Assembly (NCBI GenBank): GCA_963752605.1
Contig: CAVVYW010000005.1
Span: 310,001-374,000, forward strand
Length of the DNA stretch: 64,000 nucleotides
Direction of reading: 5' to 3'
From: CAVVYW01 sp963752605
GTDB lineage: Bacteria; Actinomycetota; Thermoleophilia; Solirubrobacterales; 70-9
The notes beneath the pieces are model-generated. The model was not told the origin of the DNA. It was given only the letters and a program-made list of their open reading frames with translations, and did not search any database. Each line of letters opens with the position of its first letter. Positions within the stretch are counted from its first letter, which is position 1. The translations under genes and the position numbers were made by a program. Below, one piece after another: positions 7,848 to 17,210 of the stretch.

Positions 7848-8744
7848 ATGAGCGAGTACCCGGACGACCTGCGTCAGCTGGTCGACTCCTACCTCAAGGA
7901 CCTGCGCTTCTCGGCCCCGCCTGACACCGAGGGGCTCGAGGAGGCGATGCGCTACTCCCTGCTGGCAGGGGGCAAGCGGATCAGGCCGGTCCTCGCGCTC
8001 GCGACCGCGCGCTCGATCGGCCTCGACCCCGAGGAGATGCTCCCGGCCGCGGCCGCGATCGAGCTGATCCACACCTACTCCCTGATCCACGACGACCTGC
8101 CGGCGATGGACGACGACGAGCTCCGCCGGGGCATGCCGACCTCCCACGTCAAGTACGGGGAGAACGTGGCGATCCTGGCGGGCGACGCGCTGTTCGCCGA
8201 GGCGATGCGGCTGTTCAGCGAGCGGCAGGAGGGCCCGCCCGAGCGGGTGCTGCCGGCGATGAGCGAGCTGATCGGGGCGACCGGCCTGGGAGGGATGGTC
8301 GGCGGCCAGTACGTGGACGTGACGGTGTTCGACGCCGCCGCCGGCGACGAGGGGCCGACGCCGGACGCCGACCAGCTCCGGGCGATGGAGGCGCTGAAGA
8401 CGGGGCGCCTGATCGCGGCAAGCGTGATCGTCGTACTGATACTTGGAGGATTGCCCGAAACTGCCACAATTCCATACCGCCGGTTCGCCGATGAGCTCGG
8501 CGCGCTGTTCCAGATCGTCGACGACATCCTCGACGTGACGGGCAGCGACGAGGAGCTCGGCAAGCCGAGCGGAAGCGACGAGAGGCACGGCAAGCTCACA
8601 TACGTGAGCGCGTTCGGGCTCGAGAAGGCCCGCGAGCTGGCCTCTGAGTCGCACCGCAAGGCTCGCGAGGCACTCGCCGAAACCCAACCGAAGACAGACG
8701 ATTTGGCCCGCATAACCGACTTCATCCACACCCGGCACACCTGA
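7848..8744 (+). CDS. ispA: Polyprenyl (farnesyl/geranylgeranyl) diphosphate synthase
   Basis: 298 residues. It condenses isopentenyl diphosphate with allylic diphosphates. The substrate-binding GGKRIRP lies at residues 41-47, the first aspartate-rich motif DDLPAMDDD at 82-90 and the second, DDILD, near 225. The ATG follows a purine-rich site (gaggaaggggatg). The frame is open upstream to 7542, but that stretch does not match the family and overlaps xseB, so the shorter start is preferred. The stop overlaps the dxs start (TGATG), coupling it to the isoprenoid precursor pathway. A patch near 8430-8480 uses rare codons (ATA, ACA, TTG). Confidence 0.88.
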   Translation: MSEYPDDLRQLVDSYLKDLRFSAPPDTEGLEEAMRYSLLAGGKRIRPVLALATARSIGLDPEEMLPAAAAIELIHTYSLIHDDLPAMDDDELRRGMPTSHVKYGENVAILAGDALFAEAMRLFSERQEGPPERVLPAMSELIGATGLGGMVGGQYVDVTVFDAAAGDEGPTPDADQLRAMEALKTGRLIAASVIVVLILGGLPETATIPYRRFADELGALFQIVDDILDVTGSDEELGKPSGSDERHGKLTYVSAFGLEKARELASESHRKAREALAETQPKTDDLARITDFIHTRHT

Positions 8745-10777
8745 TGGGAATCCTCCGCAAGTCAAAGGATCCGCAGCGCCTGCTCGACACGATCGACGGG
8801 CCGCCGGATCTCCACAAGCTGTCCGACGAAGAGCTCCAGCAGGTCGCCCAGGAGATCCGGACCCTGGTGATCGACACGATCGGGGAGATCGGTGGCCATT
8901 TCGGCGCGAACCTCGGGACCTGCGAGCTGACCGTCGCGCTGCACAGCCTCCTCGACTCCCCCCGGGACAAGATCCTCTGGGACGTCGGCCACCAGGCCTA
9001 TCCCCACAAGATCGTGACGGGGCGCCGCGACCAGCTGGGCACGATCCGCCAGTACCAGGGCCTCGCACCCTTCTGCTCGATCTTCGAGTCCGACCACGAC
9101 ATCATGGGCGCCGGCCACGCCTCCACCTCGGTCGGCTACGGGGTCGGCCTCAAGGAGGCGATGCGGAAGGGGATCGGCACCGACGGCAAGGTCGTCGCCG
9201 TGATCGGCGACGGCGCGCTGACCGGCGGCGTCGCCTACGAGGCGCTCCACCACGCCGGCGGGCTCCAGACCCCGATGGTGATCGTCCTGAACGACAACGG
9301 CATGTCCATCTCGCCGAACGTCGGTGCGATCTCCCGGTACTTCAGCCGCGTCCGCCTCAACCCCCGCTGGTACCAGGCGCGCTCGACCGCTGAGGAGCGG
9401 CTCACCCAGCTGCCGCTGGGCCTCGGACGCCGGATCGAGCGGCTCGGCCCCGAGGTGAAGGCGGCGATCAAGGCCTACTGGGCCCCGGGTCTCTTCTTCG
9501 AGGAGCTCGACCTCGCCTATATGGGCGTGATCGACGGGCACGACGTCGGCTCCCTGCGCAGCGCGTTGAGCGAGGCGCTTGAGGCCGACCGCCCCGTGGT
9601 CGTCCACATCCACACCGTCAAGGGCAAGGGCTTCGAGCCCGCAGAGGAGGGCGGCCTCGAGGGGATGGAGAAGTGGCACGCCGCCAAGCCCGGCTCCATC
9701 GTCGACGGAGCTCCGGCACCGAAGAAGGAGAAGAAGCCGGTCGCGGTCCGCGAGTCCAACGCCCCCGCGACGATCGCGCCGGAGAAGCTCGAGAAGCCTC
9801 CGCCCAAGGCGCCGCCCCAGTACACGGCTGTTTTCGCCGATGCCCTGGTCGAGGAGGCCAAGCGCGACCCGCGGGTGGTGGGGATCACCGCCGCGATGGC
9901 GGGAGGCACGGGGCTCAACAAGCTCTGCGAGGCGCTTCCCGAGCAGTATCACGACGTCGGCATCGCCGAGCAGGACGCGGTCCTGTTCGCCGCCGGGCTG
10001 GCCATCCAGGGCGCGAAGCCGGTCTGCGCGATCTACTCCACCTTCCTGCAGCGCGCCTTCGACCAGCTCGTCCACGACGTCTGCCTGCAGAAGCTGAACG
10101 TCGTCTTCGCGATGGACCGCGCCGGCCTCGTCGGCGACGACGGCCCGACCCATCACGGATTCATCGACGTCTCCTACCTCAGGCCCCTGCCGAACGTCGT
10201 GGTGATGGCACCCCGCGACGAGGCGATGCTCGTCCACATGCTGCGCACCTCCCTGGCCTACGACGATGGCCCGATCGCCTTCCGCTATCCGCGCGGCGCC
10301 GCTGAGGGGGCGCCGATGCCGGACGAGCCGAAGGAGATCCAGATCGGCGAGGGTGAGTTCCTGCTGCCGGGCGAGCGCGTGGCGCTGCTCGGCTACGGCT
10401 ACGGCGTCCAGGTGGCGCTGAAGGCCGCCGAGATCCTCCGCGACCGTGGGCTCGAGCCGACGGTCGCCGACGCCCGCTTCGCGAAGCCCCTCGACGGCGA
10501 GCTGGCGGAGAGGCTCGCGGCAGATCACGAGTTGCTGGTCACGGTCGAGGAGAACGTGCTCGCGGGCGGCTTCGGCTCAGCGGTGCTCGAGCACGTCGAG
10601 GACGCCTTCGCCGAGCGCGGCGAGGAGCGAGCCCGGGTGCTGCGGGTCGGGCTACCCGACCGCTACGTGACGCACGGCAAGCCTGCGCTGCTGCGCGAGG
10701 AGGTCGGCTTCACCGGCGAGGGCGTCGCCGAGCGAGTGCTCACCGCCCTCGGCACCCGCGAGAGCGTCTTCGGCTAG
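8744..10777 (+). CDS. dxs: 1-deoxy-D-xylulose-5-phosphate synthase
   Basis: 677 residues. It makes DXP from pyruvate and glyceraldehyde-3-phosphate with thiamine diphosphate, the first MEP-pathway step. WDVGHQAYPHKI, GDGALTGG and LNDNGMSIS form the cofactor site; VGIAEQDAVLFAAGLA carries the catalytic glutamate; DRAGLVGDDGPTHHG lies in the pyrimidine domain. It is longer than usual (about 620-640) because of a proline/lysine-rich linker near residues 320-365 between the first two domains. The ATG overlaps the preceding stop. The stop overlaps the convergent gene's stop by four bases. Confidence 0.95.
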   Translation: MGILRKSKDPQRLLDTIDGPPDLHKLSDEELQQVAQEIRTLVIDTIGEIGGHFGANLGTCELTVALHSLLDSPRDKILWDVGHQAYPHKIVTGRRDQLGTIRQYQGLAPFCSIFESDHDIMGAGHASTSVGYGVGLKEAMRKGIGTDGKVVAVIGDGALTGGVAYEALHHAGGLQTPMVIVLNDNGMSISPNVGAISRYFSRVRLNPRWYQARSTAEERLTQLPLGLGRRIERLGPEVKAAIKAYWAPGLFFEELDLAYMGVIDGHDVGSLRSALSEALEADRPVVVHIHTVKGKGFEPAEEGGLEGMEKWHAAKPGSIVDGAPAPKKEKKPVAVRESNAPATIAPEKLEKPPPKAPPQYTAVFADALVEEAKRDPRVVGITAAMAGGTGLNKLCEALPEQYHDVGIAEQDAVLFAAGLAIQGAKPVCAIYSTFLQRAFDQLVHDVCLQKLNVVFAMDRAGLVGDDGPTHHGFIDVSYLRPLPNVVVMAPRDEAMLVHMLRTSLAYDDGPIAFRYPRGAAEGAPMPDEPKEIQIGEGEFLLPGERVALLGYGYGVQVALKAAEILRDRGLEPTVADARFAKPLDGELAERLAADHELLVTVEENVLAGGFGSAVLEHVEDAFAERGEERARVLRVGLPDRYVTHGKPALLREEVGFTGEGVAERVLTALGTRESVFG

Positions 10778-12771
10778 GGGCGCTTCTTCTTCCGCTTCTT
10801 CTTCTTGCCGCAGCGTTTCTTCTTCTTTTTCTTCTTGGCTGCGTCGGCGGTCTTCTTGCCCTTGCGCTTCTTCTTTTTCTTCTTGCACTTGGGCTTGCTC
10901 GTCTGGAGGGCACCGAGCTCCCCCGAAGCCGGCTTGGGCGGCGGCGGCAGGGTCACCTTCCAGATGTCCACGGCGCTGCGCCCGGCGGTGCCCAGGTTGA
11001 AGTCGCCGGTGGCCCCCCAGTAGGTGAAGGTCCCGTCCGGGTTCGCCGTGTAGTCGAAGACGGCCGAGATCCAGGTGTTCGCGTTCTCGGGGATGAAGTA
11101 GCCGGCCTCCTGGAACGACACCCTCCCGTTCGGGTGCTCGATGAAGTCGACCACCTGCGTCCCCTGCGAGTACCAGCCCATGAAGATCCGGTTCTGGCCC
11201 GGGATCTGGTGGAAGACGTGGGCGGTGCATAGATCCGCCTGAGGCTGGGTGCGGATCGGGGCGCGGTAGATCGCCTTGTCGCCCTTCGGCGTCCGGGCGT
11301 AGGCTTGGAACGCCTCCTGCGCGGTCTCGGGATGGTCCGCGCTGAGAGCTTCGGAGCGATAGGCGTGGATCCCGCCGTTCCCGTTCACGTGGTCGACGGC
11401 GGGGCTGCATGAGGCCCCGGGAGGCAGGACGCCCCCGCCGCGCTCATCAGTCGCCAGCAGCAGGTTGCCCGACTCGCTCAGCTCGGCCTCGTGGTTGAAG
11501 TCGATGTCCTGGGTCGAGTCCTGCGGCGGCAGTGCACCCGTGCCCGAGCGACCCTGGTGATAGATGCTGCCGAGGTAGTTGACGCCCTCCAGCGAGGGAG
11601 CCCCGTCGGCGGTGATCCAGTTTGGAATCGTCAGGTCGTCGGTCCCGTTTGCGTCGCGGTCGACGCAGTCGGTGATCATCGCCCCCGTCGTGAAGCCGGC
11701 AAGCGATGAGCTGGTTCGAACCCCGCAGGGAAGCGGGGCCCCGTTGGGCCGGTCGTCGCTGAAGTTGTTCGGCGTCCCCATCGCATCGAACGCGCCCCTC
11801 ATGTCGAGCGCGATCAGTGTGTCCCCGCTGCCGCAGGTGAGCAGATCGCTCGGGTAGACCTCGAGCTCGTGGCAGCCGTGCACGTGGTCCTTGATCGTGT
11901 GCCCGAGCGCCATGTCGACGGTGGGGTAGCGATAGCGGAAGACCTCCGGCCGGCAGGCCATGCGCTTCGCGACCACGGTGGCCGCTCCCAAACCCATGCA
12001 CGAGGAGATGTCGATCACCTCGAAGCCGTCGAGTCTGAACCGGTCGGCGTCTGCCGGGTCCTCGTTTTGCCGCGACCCGTCGGGGTTGAGCGGGATGCGG
12101 TCGGAGGTGACGGCGTAGACGATGTGCGGGCGCTTCGGGTCCACGTTGACGGTGTGGGCCTCGCCGATGTTGCTGACCAGCCCGATCTCGACCGGGTCGG
12201 CCGGGTTGGTGATGTCGATGATCTCGATGCCGCCCTGCTTGGTGCCCACCAGCCCCGCCAGGCCCTGGTCGTGGCAGCGGCCGTTGGCGTCGCTCGCGTC
12301 GATCAGCAGCTCGGCGTCTCCGGTCGCCGCGTAAGGGTTCGTCGCGTTCAGGATCGTCCCGCCCTTGGGAGTGGCCTCGACGTCGTGCTGGAGACCCAGC
12401 GCCGCGCTCGGGTTGCTGGGGCAGGCGGCCGAGGGATGGCTCGCCACGAAGCTGGGGGCGAGGGAGCCGTCATCCATCAGCTTGAAGATGGTCTGGCCGG
12501 CGCCGTTGGGGCCGGCCGCCAGGGTTCCGGCCGAAACGAATAGGTCGCCGTCCTGGCTGAAGAAGTCGATGTCGGTGTGAGGGTTCCCCGTCGGGAAGCT
12601 GGTGATCAGCTCCCAGCTCGCCCCCGGGCCGCCGGAGTTGACTGCGCTCGAGAGGGGCGCGTTGGCGGTGAAGGCCGGCGGGGCGTGGTCCAGGAGAAAG
12701 TGGCCCCCCTCAGCGCTCGCGGGGAGCGCTAGGCAGAGGGCCCCCGCGGCAACCAGAGCGCGAATCCTCAT
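10774..12771 (-). CDS. Secreted LVIVD-type beta-propeller protein with lysine-rich tail
   Basis: 665 residues. A signal peptide (ALVAAGALCLALPASAEGG) is followed by a long extracellular region with propeller-like signatures such as GGIEIIDITNPADPVEIG, EAHTVNVDPKRPHIVYAV and YFIPENANTWISAVFDY. These resemble LVIVD-repeat proteins. The last 40 residues are almost all lysine and arginine, with cysteines near each end of the run (KCKKKKKKRKGKK, later RCGKKKK). This is the most extreme of the Cys/basic tails in the window. Surface attachment is inferred. The enzymatic role is unknown. Confidence 0.65.
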   Translation of the reverse strand: MRIRALVAAGALCLALPASAEGGHFLLDHAPPAFTANAPLSSAVNSGGPGASWELITSFPTGNPHTDIDFFSQDGDLFVSAGTLAAGPNGAGQTIFKLMDDGSLAPSFVASHPSAACPSNPSAALGLQHDVEATPKGGTILNATNPYAATGDAELLIDASDANGRCHDQGLAGLVGTKQGGIEIIDITNPADPVEIGLVSNIGEAHTVNVDPKRPHIVYAVTSDRIPLNPDGSRQNEDPADADRFRLDGFEVIDISSCMGLGAATVVAKRMACRPEVFRYRYPTVDMALGHTIKDHVHGCHELEVYPSDLLTCGSGDTLIALDMRGAFDAMGTPNNFSDDRPNGAPLPCGVRTSSSLAGFTTGAMITDCVDRDANGTDDLTIPNWITADGAPSLEGVNYLGSIYHQGRSGTGALPPQDSTQDIDFNHEAELSESGNLLLATDERGGGVLPPGASCSPAVDHVNGNGGIHAYRSEALSADHPETAQEAFQAYARTPKGDKAIYRAPIRTQPQADLCTAHVFHQIPGQNRIFMGWYSQGTQVVDFIEHPNGRVSFQEAGYFIPENANTWISAVFDYTANPDGTFTYWGATGDFNLGTAGRSAVDIWKVTLPPPPKPASGELGALQTSKPKCKKKKKKRKGKKTADAAKKKKKKKRCGKKKKRKKKRP

Positions 12772-12844
12772 TTCCCGTTTCTCCCACGCACAACTGACCG
12801 ATTACCGTACCCAAAAGTAGGTAATGCCGCGGCAGTTGGGGAGG

Positions 12845-13567
12845 CTAGCCAACGTTCGCGAAGCGGGCCAGCGGCGGGAGTCGCCGCAGCCCCTCGATCG
12901 CCGCGAGGAGGCGCGGCGCGCCCGCGATCGCCGCGACGTCGAAGAGCACGTAGATCCCGGCGATCCCGCTCGGCGGGTTCCCGGCGGGCATCTCAGTGCC
13001 GGGGACCGTCGACGCCCAGCTCCAGGCGCCGACCGAGGTGCCGTAGATCTCGAGGAAGCCGACCATCAGGAAGACGCCGGCGTAGATCGGCGCCGAGCGC
13101 CCCCTGAGCAGGACGACGATCAGGAGCGCCCCGGCCATCGCGCCGAGCAGGTCGGGGCGGCCGAGGACGAGCAGCCCGGCGGCGCCCCAGGCCGCGACCA
13201 TCCCGATCACCAGGTTCAGGAACGCCTGGCGGTGCTCTCGGACAAGCGCGGACTGGCTGATCCGCAGTCCCGCGAGATAGACGAGGCCATGGCCCGGCGG
13301 GACGAAGGCTGGGAGGTTCTCCAGCCGGTAGGTGTAGGCGCCCAGCACGATCGAGCCGAGGACCTCGGCGCAGGTCGCGACCAGGACGACCAGCAGGACG
13401 CGCGCCCGGCCCTGCGGGCTGAGCGAAATACAGGATGCGAAGAGGATCGCCCAGGTCGCCGCGCCGAGCAGGAGCTGCTGGTCGGCGCTCGCGAATTGGT
13501 CGAGCCCGAGGAAGGCCGTGATGACCGCCAGCACCATGCCCGCGAAGAGGAGCGGCCTCTGGATCAC
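12845..13567 (-). CDS. Multi-pass membrane protein of unknown function
   Basis: 240 residues with about seven hydrophobic segments spread along the whole length (for example MVLAVITAFLGL, LLGAATWAILFASCI, LLIVVLL). The start overlaps the stop of the upstream methyltransferase gene by four bases (ATGA), so the two are translationally coupled. This suggests a role in membrane lipid modification or a lipid-linked process. I do not recognise the family and saw no catalytic motif. Confidence 0.6.
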   Translation of the reverse strand: MIQRPLLFAGMVLAVITAFLGLDQFASADQQLLLGAATWAILFASCISLSPQGRARVLLVVLVATCAEVLGSIVLGAYTYRLENLPAFVPPGHGLVYLAGLRISQSALVREHRQAFLNLVIGMVAAWGAAGLLVLGRPDLLGAMAGALLIVVLLRGRSAPIYAGVFLMVGFLEIYGTSVGAWSWASTVPGTEMPAGNPPSGIAGIYVLFDVAAIAGAPRLLAAIEGLRRLPPLARFANVG

Positions 13568-14844
13568 GCGGGCACTCGGCCGCGCGCAGCCGAGTGCTGC
13601 AAGCCGATCGGGCTGGACGAGGAAGGCTCGGTGAGAGGGGAGCTGCAGAGCAGCTGATAGACGGCGTCGTGGCCGGTCTCGAAGCCGTTGCGGGCGGCGC
13701 GCAGGTAGAGCCGCCAGACCCTGGTCCGCTCGGGCCCTGCGAGCCGCTCGGCCTCGTCCAGGCGCTGCTCAAAGCGCTGGAGCCAGTGGCGCAGCGTCTC
13801 CGCGTAGTCGGAGTGGAGATCCTCGACGTGGAGCGTCTCGAAACCGGCGCGCTCGAAGGCTTGGACCATGCGTGAGAGATTGAGCAGCTCCCCATCCGGA
13901 AACACGTAGCGCAGGGAGAACTCGCCGCCGCGGTGCGAGCCCGTGCTGGTCGCCGCGATGTGCACGATGCCGTGGTTGAGGACGCGGCCGCCGGGGGCCA
14001 GCACCTCCGCGATCTGCCGCGCGTACTCGTCGATCTGGGATTCGCCGACGTGCTCGACCATGCCGATGCTCGCGACGGCGTCGAACTTCTCGTCGCCGAG
14101 GTCCCGGTAGTCCATCACCTGGAACTCGACCCGGTCGCCGATGCCGGCCTCGCGGGCGCGCTCGGTCGCGAGCTCGGCCTGGGGAGGGGAGAGGGTGATT
14201 CCCAGCACCGAGGCCCCGTGCTCGCGGGCGGCGTGGATGCCGAGGCTGCCCCAGCCGCAGCCGATGTCGAGCATCCGCTGGCCCTCCTTGAGCTCGAGCT
14301 TCTGGCAGATCAGCTCCAGCTTCGCCGCCTGCGCCTCCTCCAGGGTCTCGGTCCCCTCCTCGAACAGTGCGCAGGAATAGGTCATCGACTCGTCGAGGAA
14401 GAGGGCGAAGAACTCGTTGGAGACGTCGTAGTGGTGACGGACGGCGCGGGCGTCGCTTCGCTTGCTGTGTTTGGCGCGGCTCGGCTTCAGCTCGGCCGCG
14501 GGGGGCTTCGGCGGCCGCTGAAGCCCGGCCGCGCGAATCGCCGCGAGGCCGAGGCCGGCGCGCGCTCTCGGTCCCAGCTTGGGGGCGTCCCAGCGGCCGA
14601 GCAGGGCGACGATCGCGTCGAGGTCGTCCACGTCCATCTCGCCGGTTACGTAGGCGCGCCCGAGCCCCAGCTCGCCGGGGGAGCGGAGGATGTGGCCGAG
14701 CGCCCGTGGAGAGCGGAAGGTCAGCGTCGCGCCGGGTCGAGTCGCGGGCACCTCGCCTCCGTCCCAGAAGCGGAGGGCGAAGGGGCGTTCCGGGAAGGCC
14801 CTCTCGATGCGCTTGCGCAGCTGCTCAGAGGAGGTTTCGGCCAT
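13564..14844 (-). CDS. Cyclopropane-fatty-acid-phospholipid synthase family methyltransferase
   Basis: 426 residues from the ATG at 14844. The SAM-binding motif LDIGCGWGSLGIHAA, the preceding VRHHYDVSNEFFALFLDESMTYSC and the later SIGMVEHVG are the family signatures. The N-terminal 130 residues match the SCP-like accessory region of CFA synthases. It probably methylenates or methylates unsaturated acyl chains in membrane phospholipids. It leads a two-gene operon with the membrane protein at 12845-13567 and is divergent from an MFS exporter 28 bases away, so a shared promoter region is tiny. An in-frame extension to 15039 runs antisense to the exporter and is not used. Confidence 0.88.
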   Translation of the reverse strand: MAETSSEQLRKRIERAFPERPFALRFWDGGEVPATRPGATLTFRSPRALGHILRSPGELGLGRAYVTGEMDVDDLDAIVALLGRWDAPKLGPRARAGLGLAAIRAAGLQRPPKPPAAELKPSRAKHSKRSDARAVRHHYDVSNEFFALFLDESMTYSCALFEEGTETLEEAQAAKLELICQKLELKEGQRMLDIGCGWGSLGIHAAREHGASVLGITLSPPQAELATERAREAGIGDRVEFQVMDYRDLGDEKFDAVASIGMVEHVGESQIDEYARQIAEVLAPGGRVLNHGIVHIAATSTGSHRGGEFSLRYVFPDGELLNLSRMVQAFERAGFETLHVEDLHSDYAETLRHWLQRFEQRLDEAERLAGPERTRVWRLYLRAARNGFETGHDAVYQLLCSSPLTEPSSSSPIGLQHSAARGRVPA

Positions 14845-14872
14845 GGCTTCGAGCCTATAGGTTGCCGCACGA

Positions 14873-16315
14873 ATGGCCGCGGCGCAGAAACCCGTTGATC
14901 GGGGGACCTGGCTGGCCCTGATCGCGATGGGGATCGCGGTCTTCGTGCTCGCCAACGACTTCTCCGCGATCAACGTCGCGATCCCGCAGATCGAGGAGGA
15001 CTTCGAGACCGACGTCTCCACGACGCAGTGGGTGGTCAACGCCTACGCGCTCACCTTCGGCGTCCTGATCGTCACCGGGGGGCGGCTGGCCGACCTGTTC
15101 GGGCGCCGCCGGGCCTTCTTCGTCGGCTCGGCGATCTTCGCCGCCATGTCGCTGGTGGGCGGCGCGGCGCAGACCGAGGCGTGGCTGATCGTCGCGCGCG
15201 TGCTGATGGGGATCGGCGGCGCGCTGATGTGGCCGGCGATCCTCGGGATGACCTACGCCGCCCTGCCGGCGAGGCGGGCGGGCCTGGCGGGCGGACTGAT
15301 CCTCGGCGCCGCCGGGCTGGGCAACGCGGCCGGGCCGTTGATCGGCGGTGCCCTCACGGACTTCCTCAGCTGGCGCTGGATCTTCTTCTTCAACCTCCCG
15401 GTCACCGCCTTCGCTGTCCTGGTCACCTGGCGCGAGGTGCATCAGCCGAAGCCGAGGGTCGCCGAGAGGAAGATCGACTACGGCGGGATCGTCACCCTCT
15501 CGGTCGGGCTGGTCGCGCTACTGCTGGCGTTCGACGAGGTGATCAAGCTGGGCTGGGGAGACGCGAGGATCATCGGCCTGCTGGTCCTGTTCGCGGCCCT
15601 GATCGTCGCCTTCGGGTTCATCGAGCGGCGGGAGGGGAAGGCCGCCCTGATCCCGCCGGACGTGATGCGAAACCGCGACTTCACCTACTCCTGCGCCGCG
15701 ATCCTGCTGATGTCGGCGGTCTTCTTCGCGTCCGTGATGTACCTGCCGCAGTTCATGCTGAAGGTGCTCGACTTCTCGCCGGTCGAGGCCGGCCTGGGGA
15801 TGCTGCCGATGATGGCCTGCTTCGCGGGGGTCTCGTTCGTGGCGGGACCGCTGTACGACCGCTTCGGGCCGAAGCCCCTTGCCACGGTCGGGTCGCTCTG
15901 CATCACGCTGGGTCCTGGGTGGATTGCTGCGCTCGTCTCGGAGGAGAAGTACGAGGCGATCGTCCCGGGCCTGGTCCTGATGGGCCTGGGGATCGGGCTC
16001 TTCTACCCGACCGCCACCACCGCCGGGGTCACGGCGGTGAAGGAGGCCCGGCGGAGCCTCGCCGGCGCGATCGTCTACATGTTCCAGATCGCCGGCGGCT
16101 CGGTGGGGCTGGGCCTGACCACCACGGTCCTGACCGAATCCGGCGATGGCAACTTCGTCGAGGGACTGGAGGCCGCGTTCCGCCTCGACGCCTTCCTGGC
16201 GCTGGGCGGTTTCCTGATCTCGCTGTTTTTGATCGGGGGCCGTCCGCAGCTCTCGTTTCTGCAGCGCCACCACCACCGCACGGCCGGACCGACGCCGCGC
16301 GGGCACGGCCCCTAG
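14873..16315 (+). CDS. MFS transporter, DHA2 (EmrB/QacA) drug-exporter type
   Basis: 480 residues, about 14 transmembrane helices. Signatures include WVVNAYALTFGVLIVTGGRL, ADLFGRRRAFF (motif A) and RVLMGIGGALMWPAILG, with motif C-like GAAGLGNAAGPLIGG in helix 5. The family exports drugs or lipids using the proton gradient. The start codon follows a short divergent promoter region shared with the methyltransferase gene, so a joint role in membrane adaptation is possible but only an inference. Confidence 0.85.
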   Translation: MAAAQKPVDRGTWLALIAMGIAVFVLANDFSAINVAIPQIEEDFETDVSTTQWVVNAYALTFGVLIVTGGRLADLFGRRRAFFVGSAIFAAMSLVGGAAQTEAWLIVARVLMGIGGALMWPAILGMTYAALPARRAGLAGGLILGAAGLGNAAGPLIGGALTDFLSWRWIFFFNLPVTAFAVLVTWREVHQPKPRVAERKIDYGGIVTLSVGLVALLLAFDEVIKLGWGDARIIGLLVLFAALIVAFGFIERREGKAALIPPDVMRNRDFTYSCAAILLMSAVFFASVMYLPQFMLKVLDFSPVEAGLGMLPMMACFAGVSFVAGPLYDRFGPKPLATVGSLCITLGPGWIAALVSEEKYEAIVPGLVLMGLGIGLFYPTATTAGVTAVKEARRSLAGAIVYMFQIAGGSVGLGLTTTVLTESGDGNFVEGLEAAFRLDAFLALGGFLISLFLIGGRPQLSFLQRHHHRTAGPTPRGHGP

Positions 16316-16406
16316 ACGCTCGATCCGTCGGGCCCCGCCACCATCATTCGTCTCGGTGAATACCGGGCGAACTCCGGGACCACTGCCCTGGCCGGTGCTT
16401 TCGGCC

Positions 16407-16652
16407 ATGACCACCGCGGTCGGGGCCAAGTGTCGCTATTGCGGCTCGCGTGACGACCTCGTCGCGCACCACAAGATCCCTCGCCGGCTCGGGGGCCTCG
16501 ACGTGCTGGAGAACCTCGAGGCCGTCTGCCGCAGCTGCCACCCACGGGTGGAGCGCAGGGCGGCGGCCGCGGCGAACCTCGTCTGGCAGAGCCCGGTCCC
16601 GGAGGGCCCGCGCGAGGCGCGGCGCGCCCGCCGGCTCACACGTCCCTACTAA
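16407..16652 (+). CDS. Small HNH-type zinc-finger protein
   Basis: 81 residues from the ATG at 16407; a GTG at 16356 would add 17. The core is CRYCGSRDDLVAHHKIPRR with LEAVCRSCHPRVE 30 residues later, i.e. two CxxC pairs plus the HH of an HNH nuclease fold. Such mini-HNH proteins are widespread and mostly uncharacterised. The C-terminus is arginine-rich. The stop overlaps that of the convergent gene by two bases. Confidence 0.65.
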   Translation: MTTAVGAKCRYCGSRDDLVAHHKIPRRLGGLDVLENLEAVCRSCHPRVERRAAAAANLVWQSPVPEGPREARRARRLTRPY

Positions 16653-17065
16653 TCGCGGCTGTCCGGCAGCCCGGCGGCTTCGAGGGCGGCCGCTCGATCG
16701 TCACCGAAGTACTTGAGCTCGACCACCTTCCCTTCGCGGAACGTCCACAGATTCCAGATGTGCGCCTCGACCTCGGCTCCGCTCCCCTTCCCCCGAGCGC
16801 TCGTGCGGATGAAGGCGACCACCTTGTCGTCCGCGTCGATCAGTTCCTGCGGCTCCCACGCGGGCCAGTCGTCCCACGCTTCGCGCCCCTGGCTCAAGAA
16901 AGAAGCAAGCGCCTCGTCGCGACCCCGCAAGACGACCGGCTCGACGAGTCGGCGCGAGAAGTCAACCACCAACTCCGGGGCGGCCAGGCTGTGGAGCGTG
17001 TCTTCGTCCCCTCGCGTGAGCGCCGCGTAGACCCGCCGCACGAGCTGGACGTTCTCCTCCGACAT
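16649..17065 (-). CDS. SnoaL-like / NTF2-fold protein
   Basis: 138 residues from MSEENVQLVRRVYAALTRGD, the usual start of actinobacterial SnoaL-like ketosteroid-isomerase-fold proteins; an upstream in-frame start would add 13 unrelated residues. Later segments LRGRDEALASFL and HIWNLWTFREGKVVELKYF fit the NTF2 cone fold. The function is not fixed by the family (isomerase, hydrolase or binding protein). The gene is monocistronic. Confidence 0.75.
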   Translation of the reverse strand: MSEENVQLVRRVYAALTRGDEDTLHSLAAPELVVDFSRRLVEPVVLRGRDEALASFLSQGREAWDDWPAWEPQELIDADDKVVAFIRTSARGKGSGAEVEAHIWNLWTFREGKVVELKYFGDDRAAALEAAGLPDSRD

Positions 17066-17115
17066 CGCCCACGCAGTATCCCGCGGAGGAGCGATCGGGG
17101 GCAATCCCTACAAAG

Positions 17116-17143
17116 GGAAAGCCCCGCCGGAGCGGGGCTTTCC
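17116..17143 (-). terminator. Strong hairpin, probable terminator
   Basis: Perfect 12-bp stem (ggaaagccccgc paired with gcggggctttcc) around a cgga loop. It lies just past the stop of the minus-strand gene at 17211 and ahead of the next minus-strand gene, so it most likely ends the upstream transcript. The uridine tract is weak. Confidence 0.6.
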
Positions 17144-17210
17144 TGGGGTACTACAGGGAGGAGAGATATGTATGTGTGTGCTGCTTGCTTATCTGTGGGA
17201 GGTAGCCGTC

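Noticed and set aside
7011..8744. A single 577-codon frame covering nusB region to ispA
   Set aside because: Its first part overlaps nusB and xseB in another frame and has arginine-rich shadow composition; only the part from 7848 matches a family.
10777..10890. Lysine-rich end of the LVIVD protein as a frameshift artefact
   Set aside because: The stretch uses the same frame as the protein, carries the two-cysteine pattern seen in other secreted proteins, and ends in a normal overlapping stop.
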